Shown here: positions 17,482 through 26,750 of the stretch, piece after piece
Numbering within the stretch: position 1 is the first letter of the stretch
Layout of the letters: each line of letters opens with the position of its first letter
NCBI RefSeq assembly: GCF_019793435.1
Contig: NZ_JAILYH010000001.1
Coordinates: 372,001-436,000 of the forward strand
Source of the DNA: Rhizobium redzepovicii
Lineage (GTDB): Bacteria > Pseudomonadota > Alphaproteobacteria > Rhizobiales > Rhizobiaceae
DNA: 64,000 nucleotides
Reading direction: 5' to 3'
Notes under the pieces: generated by a model
The model's database searches: none
Told to the model about the DNA's origin: nothing
Seen by the model: only the letters and a program-made list of their open reading frames with translations
Position numbers and translations under genes: made by a program

Positions 17482-18216
17482 ATGACAAACAGACTTTCCG
17501 GCAAGACCGTTCTCATCACCGCCGCCGGCCAGGGCATTGGCCGTGCAACGGCGACAGCCTTTGCCGCGGCCGGCGCCAAGGTCCACGCGACCGACATCAA
17601 TACCGAGGCGTTGGCGACCTTAGCTGCGGAAACCGGCGTTTCCACCCATCAGCTGAACGTGCTTGAAGAGGATGCGGTCAAGGCTCTGGTCGCCGAGATC
17701 GGCGCTGTCGACGTGCTGTTCAACTGCGCCGGCTTCGTTCATGCCGGCTCGATCCTGGAGATGAAGGATGCCGATTTCGAATTTGCCCTCGACCTCAACG
17801 TCAAGGCGATGATTCGCACGATCCGCGCCGTGCTGCCCGGCATGCTGGAGCGCAAGGACGGGTCGATCATCAACATGGCCTCGGTCGCCTCCAGCATCAA
17901 GGGCGTGCCGAACCGTTTCGCCTACGGCGTCACCAAGGCCGCCGTCATCGGGCTGACCAAATCCGTCGCCGCCGATTATGTCGCCGAAGGCATCCGCTGC
18001 AACGCCATCTGCCCCGGCACGGTGGAGAGCCCGTCGCTGCAGGACCGCATGCGCGCGCAGGGCGATTATGACGCCGCCCGCGCCGCCTTCATCGCCCGCC
18101 AGCCGATGGGCCGGCTCGGCTCGCCCGAGGAGATCGCCGATCTCGCGGTCTATCTTGCCGGCGCCACCTACACCTCGGGCCAGGCGATCGCCATCGACGG
18201 CGGCTGGACGATCTGA
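17482..18216 (+). CDS. SDR, probable 2-keto-3-deoxy-L-fuconate dehydrogenase
   Basis: 244 residues. The cofactor motif TAAGQGIG is at 13-20, NCAGFVHAG near 82, and the catalytic Ser/Tyr/Lys in NMASVASS and YGVTKAA near 133-152. The run NMASVASSIKGVPNRFAYG and ICPGTVESPSLQDRM closely resemble DHRS6/BDH2-type and bacterial 2-keto-3-deoxy-L-fuconate dehydrogenases. It oxidises that intermediate with NAD after the dehydratase encoded next. The start at 17482 is where homology begins; an upstream extension from 17317 would be non-homologous. Confidence 0.78.
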   Translation: MTNRLSGKTVLITAAGQGIGRATATAFAAAGAKVHATDINTEALATLAAETGVSTHQLNVLEEDAVKALVAEIGAVDVLFNCAGFVHAGSILEMKDADFEFALDLNVKAMIRTIRAVLPGMLERKDGSIINMASVASSIKGVPNRFAYGVTKAAVIGLTKSVAADYVAEGIRCNAICPGTVESPSLQDRMRAQGDYDAARAAFIARQPMGRLGSPEEIADLAVYLAGATYTSGQAIAIDGGWTI

Positions 18217-18296
18217 GCCCATTCAGCGATGTGGCCGGCACGCAGCCGGCCAATCCGGCCCCGCCGGCAGCCGACCGCGTTAACGGAGAATACACC

Positions 18297-19574
18297 ATGA
18301 CCCGCATCACCGACCTTCGTGTCTTCGATCTCCGCTTCCCCACGTCGCAAAGTCTGGATGGGTCGGATGCGATGAACCCCGATCCGGATTATTCGGCCGC
18401 CTATGTCATTCTCGATACGGATACGCCCGATCTTGCCGGCCACGGCCTGACCTTCACCATCGGCCGCGGCAACGACATCTGCTGCATGGCGATCGAAGCG
18501 ATGCGCCATCTCGTCGTCGGCGCCGAGCTTGCCGAGGTGCTCGCCCATCCCGGCAAATTCTGGCGGCATCTGACCAGCGACAGCCAGTTGCGCTGGATCG
18601 GCCCGGAGAAGGGTGCCATTCATCTGGCGACCGGCGCCGTCGTCAACGCCGTCTGGGACCTGCTTGCCAAACAGGCGGGAAAACCGGTCTGGCGCCTTGT
18701 CGCCGAGATGTCGCCGGAGGCGATCGCCGATATCGTCGACTACCGCTATCTCACCGACGTGCTGACGCGTGAGGAGGCGGTCGAGATCCTGAAGCGCGCC
18801 GAAACCGGCAAGGCCGAACGCATCGCCATCCTCGAAAAGGAGGGTTATGCCTGCTACACCACCTCGGCCGGCTGGCTCGGCTATGAAGACGAGAAACTGC
18901 GCCGCCTTTGCCGGGAGGCGATCGATGCCGGCTTCAACCATATCAAGATGAAGGTCGGCCGCGACCTGGACGACGATATCCGCCGCCTCCGGATCGCCCG
19001 CGAGGTGATCGGTCCCGATCGTTACCTGATGATCGACGCCAACCAGGTCTGGGATGTTGGCCAGGCGATCGACTGGGTCAAGGCGCTTGCCCCGGCCAAG
19101 CCCTTCTTCATCGAGGAACCGACCAGCCCCGACGATGTCGCCGGCCACCGCAAGATCCGCCAGGCGATCGCACCGGTGAAGGTCGCGACCGGCGAGATGT
19201 GCCAGAACCGTATCATGTTCAAGCAGTTCATCGCCGAGGGCGCGATCGACATCGTCCAGATCGATTCCTGCCGGATGGGCGGGCTGAACGAAGTTCTCTC
19301 CGTGCTGCTGATCGCCGCCAAGTTCGGCCTGCCGGTCTGGCCGCATGCCGGCGGTGTCGGGCTTTGCGAATATGTCCAGCATTTGTCGATGATCGACTAC
19401 ATCGCCGTCTCCGGAACCAAGGAAGGCCGCGTCATCGAATATGTCGATCACCTGCACGAACACTTCCTCGACCCCTGCCGGATCGAGAACGCCGCCTATA
19501 TGCCGCCCACTCAGCCGGGCTTCTCGATCGAGATGAAACCGGCCTCGATCAGCAACTATACGTTTCCAAGCTAA
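18297..19574 (+). CDS. L-fuconate dehydratase (enolase superfamily)
   Basis: 425 residues, close to the 430-440 of known fuconate dehydratases. It removes water from L-fuconate to give 2-keto-3-deoxy-L-fuconate. Mandelate-racemase-type marks are the KxK catalytic pair in HIKMKVGRD near 218, metal ligands in MIDANQVWD near 246 and FIEEPTSPDD near 272, and the family-typical WPHAGGVGLCEYVQHLS near 350. The start at 18297 has ACGGAGAA upstream. It is 80 bases after the SDR gene and co-directional; fucose dehydrogenase and a transporter are not in view. Confidence 0.85.
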   Translation: MTRITDLRVFDLRFPTSQSLDGSDAMNPDPDYSAAYVILDTDTPDLAGHGLTFTIGRGNDICCMAIEAMRHLVVGAELAEVLAHPGKFWRHLTSDSQLRWIGPEKGAIHLATGAVVNAVWDLLAKQAGKPVWRLVAEMSPEAIADIVDYRYLTDVLTREEAVEILKRAETGKAERIAILEKEGYACYTTSAGWLGYEDEKLRRLCREAIDAGFNHIKMKVGRDLDDDIRRLRIAREVIGPDRYLMIDANQVWDVGQAIDWVKALAPAKPFFIEEPTSPDDVAGHRKIRQAIAPVKVATGEMCQNRIMFKQFIAEGAIDIVQIDSCRMGGLNEVLSVLLIAAKFGLPVWPHAGGVGLCEYVQHLSMIDYIAVSGTKEGRVIEYVDHLHEHFLDPCRIENAAYMPPTQPGFSIEMKPASISNYTFPS

Positions 19575-19819
19575 GAAAACTTCGCCAGCGCCGACGTATC
19601 CGCGGTCGGCCGCAGGATAATTTCCTGTTTTCGACAGTCTTTCCTGACGCCGATGGGCTTCCAATCTGACGGGACTGCTCCAATTCACTTGGAGGCGGGC
19701 GAAGCTTGCTTTTTTTAGCAGTGAGGAATATTTTCAAAGGGTGAATGCGGAGGGGGCCCAGCACCAGCAGGCCAGCAAATTTTATTGAACTTAAACAATA
19801 GAATGTTTGCGATCGAGCC

Positions 19820-22402
19820 ATGCCCAAGTTTCACTACGTCAAGAGACTGTGCGCCTATCTGCTGATTGCTGCGGCAATGCTGCTGTCGATCGGCACGGCA
19901 CGTGCCGCCATCACCGAAGGTGAGAACGGACGCCGCGTCGCCCTGGTCATCGGCAACTCGGTCTATAAGACACTGCCCTCGCTTCCCAATCCCGCCAATG
20001 ATGTCGAAGAGGTCGCGACCACGCTGCGGGCGGCCGGCTTCGACGTGACGATCGGCGTCAATGTCGACCGCATCGGGCTCGAGGATACAGTGCGCCGCTT
20101 CCTGCGTTCGACCAGCAATGCTGAGGCCGGCCTGATCTATTATTCCGGCCACGGCATCCAGGTCGGCGGGCAGAATTTCCTCGTGCCGGTCGATGCGACG
20201 CTCGAGACACCCTATGACGTCGAGACTCAGACCATGCCGCTCGACCTCATCCTCAATCACCTCAAGCAGAATTCGCGGGTGCAACTGATCTTCCTCGATG
20301 CCTGCCGCAACAATCCCTTCAACGCCCAGAAATTCTGGATGGCAGAAAAACTGGAGCCGGTCGGCGCCACCCGCGGCCTTGCGCGCATCGACAGCGATCT
20401 CGGCAGCCTGATCGCCTTCTCCACCGAACCGGGCCAGGTGGCGCTCGACGGCACCGGGGCGCTCAGCCCCTATTCCGAATCCTTCATCAAACGCGCCAGC
20501 GAACCCAACAAGGAAATCCGCCAGGTGCTGACCGATGTGCGCCGCGACGTGATCGCCATGACCGGCGGCAAGCAGGTCCCCTGGGAAAACTCCTCGCTGA
20601 TGGACAGCTTCTATTTCATTCCGGCGCCGCCGCCGCCGAGCGTCGAGCCGATGCAGCAGGTGAGCGTGCCGGAAGGGGCTGCCGCCACCAAGCTGCCGAT
20701 CGCTCCGCCGCATGACGAGACCGGCTCGGCGCTGCTCGTCACCCTCAACCAGCTTCCGCAGACCGGCAAGCTCAGCTTCGACGGCAAGCCGGTCGAGCAG
20801 GGCGCCAAGATGCCGGCCGCGGCGCTCACGGCACTCACCTATGATTCCTCAGGCGTTAGCGCCGGAACCGTCGGCCTGATCGGTTACACCGTCAGCGATC
20901 CCTATGGTCAGGCGACGCAGGGCGTCGTCGCGATCACCGTCTCGGCGGATGCCGGGGCCAAGCTCGCCCAGCTCGAGCAGCAAAAGCAGGTGCGGCTTGC
21001 CGACGCCGATGCCTATCTGAAAACGCTGCCGCGCGACGTCGACACGCCGATCGGCGTCGGCCCCGTCAAGACAAGCCTGCCGGTCGTTCCGGCATCGGCC
21101 GCCGAAATGACCTTCAAGGTCGCAGCCTTGCCCGACAAGGGCACGCTGCGGGCCGGAGACCGGGTGATCGGGCTCGGCCATGTGCTTGAGGCAGCCGACA
21201 TTCCGGGCCTTTCCTACGAGCCGCAGATCGGCACGGAGAACCAGCCTTTCGCCCTGACGCTGCAGGCGGCCAATGACAACCTGCCGGCAGCGACCGTCAC
21301 CTTCAAGCCGGTGCTCGACGCCTGCGACACATCAGCCGCCGCACCCCTCGACCTGCAGGGCGTGACCGCAGGCAAGCTGCCGAACGAGATCGACCCGAAT
21401 GTGGCCCTGCCTGCCTGCACGGAAGCGGTGAAGGCCTATCCCGAGGTTGCCCGCTTCGTCTACCAGCTCGGCCGCGCCCAGCTCGCCAACCGTGATACCA
21501 AGACGGCGTTCGCCACGATCAAGAAGGCGATGGATGCCGGGCATGTTCGGGCGATCGAGCAACTTGCCAGCCTATATATCGTGGGAGCCTCTGTACCAGC
21601 CGACCCCGCGAAAGCGACCGAAATTGTCCAGGCAGGGGCCAAGAAGAACGACCCTTACGCACTATATGCTTATGGCAAGAGCCTCTTCTACGGACGCGGG
21701 ATCAAGGCCGATACCCAGCAAGGTCTCAAGCTGATGCTGCAATCAGCCGATCTCGGCCATACGTTTGCGATGAACGAGCTTGGCTATATTTTCCTCAATG
21801 GAGTCAACGTTCCCGCCGATCCAGAGCGCGGCATTCGCTTCTACGAGGCAGGCCTCGAACGCAACGATATCTATTCTATGAATAATCTAGCGTTGGTTTA
21901 CCGGTTCGGAAAAGCCGTGCCTCAGGATCTCGGCAAAGCGCTGGAGCTTTTCACCAAAGCAGCGGAAGGTGGGCAACCTTATGCTCCGACCAACCTCGGG
22001 CGCATGTACAGAGACGGCATCGGCGTTGCCGTCGACCAAGCGGAAGCGGTGAAGTGGCTGGAGATGGGCGCCGAACGCGGTGATTACTGGGGGGCGCTCG
22101 ACCGCGCCAGACTCGCAAAGGACGAGGTTGAAGACCCGGAGAGCATGGCAACCGCGGCGCGCTATTTTGCGCTCGCAACTGCCGTCAACATGCCGAGAAC
22201 AGGCGATCCGAAGAATCAAGCTCTAGCAGGACTCAAGGCTCTACCTACCGCTGCGAAGAAGAAAGCAGAGGCAAGCTTTGTCGCCGAGCTAGATGCTCAG
22301 GAGCAAAAAGCAATTTCCAAGTCAAAGTCGCTGGATGACAGGCTCGTCAAGCTCGCCAAAGCGACATGGGTCAAGCGAAATCCGAGGTACGATCTCTTCT
22401 AA
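19820..22402 (+). CDS. Secreted caspase-like protein with Sel1 repeats
   Basis: 860 residues with an N-terminal signal peptide (cleavage about residue 30, ARAA). The caspase fold spans about 38-270, with the catalytic pair His111 in YYSGHG and Cys162 in FLDACRNNPF both intact, and GNSVYK and NPANDVEEV as in bacterial metacaspases. A Pro/Gln linker and two cadherin-like or beta-rich segments follow, then Sel1/TPR repeats from about 540 to 800 (ALYAYGKSLFYGRGI, AMNELGYIFLNGV). The region after about base 21560 is poorer in GC at third positions than the first half. It probably acts in the periplasm; substrate unknown. Confidence 0.85.
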   Translation: MPKFHYVKRLCAYLLIAAAMLLSIGTARAAITEGENGRRVALVIGNSVYKTLPSLPNPANDVEEVATTLRAAGFDVTIGVNVDRIGLEDTVRRFLRSTSNAEAGLIYYSGHGIQVGGQNFLVPVDATLETPYDVETQTMPLDLILNHLKQNSRVQLIFLDACRNNPFNAQKFWMAEKLEPVGATRGLARIDSDLGSLIAFSTEPGQVALDGTGALSPYSESFIKRASEPNKEIRQVLTDVRRDVIAMTGGKQVPWENSSLMDSFYFIPAPPPPSVEPMQQVSVPEGAAATKLPIAPPHDETGSALLVTLNQLPQTGKLSFDGKPVEQGAKMPAAALTALTYDSSGVSAGTVGLIGYTVSDPYGQATQGVVAITVSADAGAKLAQLEQQKQVRLADADAYLKTLPRDVDTPIGVGPVKTSLPVVPASAAEMTFKVAALPDKGTLRAGDRVIGLGHVLEAADIPGLSYEPQIGTENQPFALTLQAANDNLPAATVTFKPVLDACDTSAAAPLDLQGVTAGKLPNEIDPNVALPACTEAVKAYPEVARFVYQLGRAQLANRDTKTAFATIKKAMDAGHVRAIEQLASLYIVGASVPADPAKATEIVQAGAKKNDPYALYAYGKSLFYGRGIKADTQQGLKLMLQSADLGHTFAMNELGYIFLNGVNVPADPERGIRFYEAGLERNDIYSMNNLALVYRFGKAVPQDLGKALELFTKAAEGGQPYAPTNLGRMYRDGIGVAVDQAEAVKWLEMGAERGDYWGALDRARLAKDEVEDPESMATAARYFALATAVNMPRTGDPKNQALAGLKALPTAAKKKAEASFVAELDAQEQKAISKSKSLDDRLVKLAKATWVKRNPRYDLF

Positions 22403-22411
22403 AAAGGCGAC

Positions 22412-23089
22412 ATGGGGGCGCCCTACATGAATAGTAATCCAATCATCCGTGTTCTCATGTGCACGACAATCATCGCAGGCTCAGGCGCAATATTACAGAG
22501 TTGCATCTTCGATCCCGGCGCTAGGACACTATTCGCCAGCGAAGAGCCGGCAGTCAACAAACAGTCGACGGTGAAACGAACACCAACCGTCAAAAAGGTA
22601 GCCGCGCCTCGCAACGAAACGGCATTCGGCCGTTCGGGCAACGATTCAGGATCCGGTTCCAGCGCAAGTAACTCTTCTGGTATGGGCGGCTCTTCATCAA
22701 GCGACAGTGGCGACTCCGGCGGCGGTCCTTCTGGAGGTTGGGATGGCTCAGATCGTCGCTTGAAAACGGAAATTCGCCGGATAGGTACTTCGCCTTCAGG
22801 AATTCCAGTTTACATATTCAGATATGTATGGGGTGGCCCGCTTTTTATCGGTACCATGGCTCAAGATCTCCTTCTGATCAGGCCTGAGGCGGTTATGCAG
22901 ACGGCGTCAGGATACTACATGGTGAATTACGCGAAGCTCGATATCAAAATGATGTCTATAGACGACGGTATTTCACTGGCTACATCGGAATCTCGTGATG
23001 CAGCCATCGCACTCTCCGTTGATGCCGGGAACCGCCGACAACAGAGAAAATCGGTAACTTCGCAAGGTACCGTCCTGCCTGTTATATGA
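22412..23089 (+). CDS. Lipoprotein with S74 (tail-fibre type) self-cleaving domain
   Basis: 225 residues. A hydrophobic segment ends in the lipobox-like LQSC (Cys31), followed by a Gly/Ser-rich spacer (about 72-112). At 113 the sequence SDRRLKTEI opens an S74 intramolecular-chaperone domain: the Ser113/Lys118 pair matches the self-cleavage dyad of endosialidase and tail-spike chaperones, and GTMAQDLLLIRPEAV and YYMVNYAKLDIKM continue the fold. It starts nine bases after the caspase gene stop; ATG 22427 is an alternative start. Base composition is lower in GC than its neighbours, suggesting transfer. Confidence 0.7.
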   Translation: MGAPYMNSNPIIRVLMCTTIIAGSGAILQSCIFDPGARTLFASEEPAVNKQSTVKRTPTVKKVAAPRNETAFGRSGNDSGSGSSASNSSGMGGSSSSDSGDSGGGPSGGWDGSDRRLKTEIRRIGTSPSGIPVYIFRYVWGGPLFIGTMAQDLLLIRPEAVMQTASGYYMVNYAKLDIKMMSIDDGISLATSESRDAAIALSVDAGNRRQQRKSVTSQGTVLPVI

Positions 23090-23458
23090 TCATCGATATT
23101 TCGCCCAGATCTACGTCTGGGCGACCATTGCCTTCGGGCCGCGATTTCCAACTCGACCCATCGCGGCATCATCACCTCAGGCCCTTACCGCTTCATCAAA
23201 CATCCGGCCTATGTCTCGAAGAACATTTCCTGGTCGCTGTTTGCGACCCCGAGCTTCGTCGCCAGCGGTCTTGCCGAAGGATTGGCGCGGGCAGGCATGC
23301 TGGCGATCGTCAGTCTGATCTATCTGCTGCGCGCGCGGGCCGAAGAGCGCATGCTGAGCGAGGATCCCGCCTATCGGGACTACGCCGAGACTGTCGCCGC
23401 AAATGGGCTTCTGGCGATGGCGAAACGGCGGCTGGCGCCGACCGCGCCGCGCGTCTGA
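23090..23458 (+). pseudogene. C-terminal remnant of an ICMT-like methyltransferase
   Basis: An open frame runs directly on from the stop of the S74 gene with no start codon. It reads DLRLGDHCLRAAISNSTHRG, then ITSGPYRFIKHPAYVSKN and EDPAYRDYAETVA before a TGA at 23456. These are the SAM-binding C-terminal signatures of isoprenylcysteine/phospholipid methyltransferase-like membrane proteins. The N-terminal membrane helices are absent, so only the tail of a once longer gene survives. A perfect hairpin (CGCCCAGA-N6-TCTGGGCG, 23102-23123) lies near the junction. Confidence 0.7.
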
Positions 23459-23561
23459 AAATACCTGCAAAGGACGCGGAGCGGCTCAGCTTTTCACGGA
23501 ATGCTTCGCGTTTTGCCTGGCATTGCTCCTGACCAGGTTGAGTTTGGCGGAAGCGCATCCC

Positions 23562-23668
23562 CCACTCTCCGTCGTCCTCGGGCTTGACCCGAGGACCTAT
23601 GCCGCAGCTGCTGGTGGTGCCATGTGGATGCTCGGCTCAAGGCCTGGTGTAACGGAGGATGGAGTGGC
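23562..23668. repeat. Intergenic hairpin repeat
   Basis: Contains the perfect hairpin TCCTCGGG-N5-CCCGAGGA (23575-23595) and outer arms CACTCTCCGTC near 23562 answered by ACGGAGGATGGAGTGG near 23652-23666. The layout is that of the common rhizobial intergenic palindromes. It lies between two convergent genes, so it may also end transcription. Confidence 0.6.
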
Positions 23669-23682
23669 GACGCTCCCGCCGT

Positions 23683-25287
23683 TCACCCATCCAGCCCCTT
23701 GAAGCGCACCGGCTGGTAGCCGCGCATCAAGAGGCTGCCGAGCGAATAGGTGTTGCGGCAGACGCGGCCCTTGCAGGCGTTGGGCGAGGCCTCCATCACC
23801 TCGACCTTGCGGTCGTCGGTGAAGCGCATGAACAACAGCACATGCGAGCCGGGCTTGTTCAGCGCGTCGCCCGGCCGCATCGACCAGGGGTCGGCGACGC
23901 GTTTGGTGATGCCCGGGATGGCGCGCGTCGAGACATGCATCTTCAGGCCCCAGGCGTCGCTGACGAAACCGGAACAGTCGACGCCGAGAATATTGGTTTG
24001 CGGCGCACTCTTGGTGCAGACATTGCCGGCGGTCTGGCCCTTTTCGACGCCGTCCATGAAATCCTCGAGCCGGGTCTTGCAGCCCCAGCAATAAGGAACG
24101 CCCTTCACCGTTTGGCCGCGCTTGCCGATCAGGTAGATCGGCCGGCGCAGCCGGTTCATGTTGATGCAGCCGGGGCCTGGGTCCTTGCCGTAGGCTGATG
24201 ACGTCACCAGCCAGTTCAGTGTCTCGAAGCCGATCGCCCGCTCGATGACGTCGCTGCGCGACTTCGGCACGATCGCCAGTTTCGGCGCCTTGCCCGGCTT
24301 GCCGGCATTGAGCGGTTTTGCCGGCCGCGCGACGGCAAGCTTTCGGCCAGGGTCGCGGCCGTCGAGCCGCAGCACCTGCGCCCGGCTTTCCTGCGATTTG
24401 AGATAGAGCACGTCGCCGCGCGGACCGATCGCCACGAAACGCCGGGAAAAGACCGTGCCGGGGTCGATCGGCAGGTCGTAGACCCGGTCGATCGCCCCGT
24501 TGGGCGTAAAGCGCACCACCAGCATGCCGGTGCGCTCTGGCTGATCGGCGGGAACGAGTTCGACCAGCGCATAGGGCCTGCCCGTCGTGTCGATGTCGAG
24601 AAGTTCGACGGTGCCGATGCGGCCCTCGGCAGTCAGCGGCAGCGACAGGAAATTCTCCTCCGAGCTGCTGCGCCGCAGCAGGATCTCCGCCTTGTCGTTT
24701 GCAGCCGAGACTTCGGCGACAATATCGCCGAGCCCACGGCTCGGCACATATTGAATGACCGGCGGGCGGGGCGCCGGCCGGCTGGTGCTGCGCCCGATCT
24801 CATCGACGATGCTGTTCAGCGGCCCCGGCGGCACCGAGCCCATCGAGGCAAAGACCGAGCGGGTGTAATCGTCGGCATCGCCGCCATCGACGGCGCGCAG
24901 CGTCTGCGACCTTCCATCGGCCTCGGTGGAGCGTTCGAGGGGCACGACACCCTCCGACCAGAGGTAGAGTTCGTTGTGGACGACGGCCAGATCTTCCGGG
25001 CTGGCATTTTCCGGCAGCGGCAGGATTTCGGGCTCGGCCTGCGAGCGCTCGGCGTCGATGGCGATCACGCGGCCATTGTTCTGGTCGAGAATATAGATGG
25101 TGCCGTCGTCGCCGACGGTGATCGCCGCAGGTCCCGATGCCTCGACTTCCTCACTGGCGGAAATAATGCCAACCGAGCGGCCGCCATCGCCGCTGCGAAG
25201 CTCTATAATCGTCGTGTCTTCGGCAAAAACCGGCGAGGCGACCGCAAGTGCCGCGGCAATCAGAATATGCGACCCAAAACTACGCAT
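23683..25287 (-). CDS. Secreted beta-propeller protein with NlpC/P60-like domain
   Basis: 534 residues from the ATG at 25287, which begins a clean signal peptide (ending near PVFAED, about residue 21). The first two thirds show NHL-like beta-propeller phrases (GDDGTIYILDQNNGRVIAID, PRGDVLYLKSQ). The C-terminal quarter has NlpC/P60 cysteine-peptidase features: GVPYCWGC, the probable catalytic Cys in LGVDCSGFVSDAW, a histidine in GSHVLLFM, and RPGDAL. A periplasmic peptidoglycan or peptide hydrolase is likely. Joining a propeller to this domain is uncommon. Longer in-frame openings to 25701 have no secretion signal. Confidence 0.75.
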   Translation of the reverse strand: MRSFGSHILIAAALAVASPVFAEDTTIIELRSGDGGRSVGIISASEEVEASGPAAITVGDDGTIYILDQNNGRVIAIDAERSQAEPEILPLPENASPEDLAVVHNELYLWSEGVVPLERSTEADGRSQTLRAVDGGDADDYTRSVFASMGSVPPGPLNSIVDEIGRSTSRPAPRPPVIQYVPSRGLGDIVAEVSAANDKAEILLRRSSSEENFLSLPLTAEGRIGTVELLDIDTTGRPYALVELVPADQPERTGMLVVRFTPNGAIDRVYDLPIDPGTVFSRRFVAIGPRGDVLYLKSQESRAQVLRLDGRDPGRKLAVARPAKPLNAGKPGKAPKLAIVPKSRSDVIERAIGFETLNWLVTSSAYGKDPGPGCINMNRLRRPIYLIGKRGQTVKGVPYCWGCKTRLEDFMDGVEKGQTAGNVCTKSAPQTNILGVDCSGFVSDAWGLKMHVSTRAIPGITKRVADPWSMRPGDALNKPGSHVLLFMRFTDDRKVEVMEASPNACKGRVCRNTYSLGSLLMRGYQPVRFKGLDG

Positions 25288-25461
25288 GTCCTCGACCCCC
25301 GAACAGGACGATGTCAGGCCGGCTCGGCCTTCTCTGACCGTCAAGTCTTCGAAATGGTAAGATAGATGCGCCTTGTCAGCAAGCCGTTGCTTTCCAAACG
25401 ATTTGGAGATTGGCGCCGGCGATAGTACAAGAACATCGTCTCGAAGATTTGCTGGCGGGAA

Positions 25462-26058
25462 ATGCTTATGCTGGAATGGAACGGTGACGAACTGGCGCTC
25501 GATATCAGCCTGCTGGAGCAGGTGCGCGCCGCAAGGATAGGCTTCTCCGATCGCGTCTGCGCCGCCTCGCAAAGCACCGATGACAAGCATCTGGCGCAAC
25601 TGCGCTCCGAGCCGACCTATCTGATGGCCGAATTTCTCTACTCGATGAAGGTCTTCGGCATCAACACGGCCGAGGATATCGAGCGCTTCGCCGATCTGCA
25701 CAATGATTACGTGGTTTCGCTGACCCGCGATCCGGCCAAGCTGCAGCGCCTGGGGCTGTCGCAGGATCGCGCGCTCGCCTCGATGTTCACCGCCGACACC
25801 AAGCCGCGGCTGATCCAGAACTGGGCGGAGAAATCAGGCGCCATCGACCAGTCCAATCTCGCCCGGTTCCTGGTGGCGGTGATGTCGAGCGAGACCTGCC
25901 GCAAGACGCTGATCGATTTCGAGACCGCCGGCTTCATGCAGCGCAAGCGCTCGCCCTATGGCACCATGGTCGTCTGGTCGACGGGAACGATCGAGGAGAT
26001 CTTCGGCGAAATGCTGCGGGATCTGCGCCTCAGCCTGCAGCAATTGAAGATCCTCTGA
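25462..26058 (+). CDS. Conserved-looking hypothetical protein
   Basis: 198 residues, divergent from the NlpC/P60-like gene. I do not recognise the family. It is soluble and helical; the C-terminal third (ARFLVAVMSSETCRKTLIDFETAGFMQRKRSPYGTMVVWS) has the spacing of a winged helix, so a regulator of the divergent gene is possible. The start is ATG 25462 with GGCGGGA just upstream; ATG 25468 is an equal alternative. Codon use is normal for the genome. Confidence 0.65.
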   Translation: MLMLEWNGDELALDISLLEQVRAARIGFSDRVCAASQSTDDKHLAQLRSEPTYLMAEFLYSMKVFGINTAEDIERFADLHNDYVVSLTRDPAKLQRLGLSQDRALASMFTADTKPRLIQNWAEKSGAIDQSNLARFLVAVMSSETCRKTLIDFETAGFMQRKRSPYGTMVVWSTGTIEEIFGEMLRDLRLSLQQLKIL

Positions 26059-26211
26059 CCCGGCGCCAAAGCAACGGATTGAAGCATTCGGTTGGCGCAA
26101 AAGGAGCCCGCAGGATCGACCGGCGCCTCGGTCAAGTAACGCGCCCCTTCGATTGTCGAAGATAGTGCAAAACCAGGAAAAATCAGGAAACCTGTAGCCC
26201 GACAGCACGCT

Positions 26212-26750
26212 ATGATACGGCGTCTCGAAAATTGTTTGGCGAACTACAGCATTGTTGGCGATGTGATGTACACGAAGATTTCGGGTCAAGCCGGTACCCC
26301 GAAAGGGTTTCTGGCAACCGATGTCGAGCTCTCGAGTAAGACCTTCGCAGGCTTCCTCGGCGCCGGTTATGCCGTTTCGAAGACAGTTCCGCGCGGCTGG
26401 ATGTCGTCGGCGGCCTGCGTGTCTGGTCCGTGGAAAGCGAGCTTTCCTTCCACGGCGGCATTCTGGACGGGCGCTCCAGAACGGATAACGCAACCTGGGT
26501 GGACGGCTTGGTCGGCTTCAAGGGCACTTACGCCATTACCCCGGAGGTCTACCTGACCGGCTGGGGACTCGTCGGCGCCGGCGGCGCTGACCTCGATTGG
26601 GACGTTGCCGCTGCGATCGGCTACCGGTTCGCCGACAACGTCTCGGCCGTTGCCGGGTACCGCGCGCTCGGGGTGGATTACAGCAACGACGACTTTGTCT
26701 TCGACGTCGTCCAGCAGGGCCCGATGTTGGGGCTGGTGATACACTTCTAA
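26212..26750 (+). pseudogene. Frameshifted outer-membrane beta-barrel protein
   Basis: Two frames together make one barrel protein. The first (26212 to about 26372) reads YSIVGDVMYTKISGQAGTPK and ELSSKTFAGFLGAGYAV. The second continues FEDSSARLDVVGGLRVWSVE through GLVGFKGTYAITPEVYLTGW to the barrel-ending ...MLGLVIHF. Loss of one T in the run at about 26371-26374 (GTTTCG instead of GTTTTCG) would explain the shift. The normal signal peptide and first strands are also missing before 26212. A sequencing error could cause the shift but not the lost N-terminus. Confidence 0.65.

Noticed and set aside
18168..19688. 506-codon minus-strand frame under the fuconate dehydratase gene
   Set aside because: Composition-driven mirror frame; no homologous features.
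23086..23532. 148-codon plus-strand frame after the S74 gene
   Set aside because: A different frame (ending at 23458) gives clear methyltransferase signatures; this one is Arg-rich shadow.
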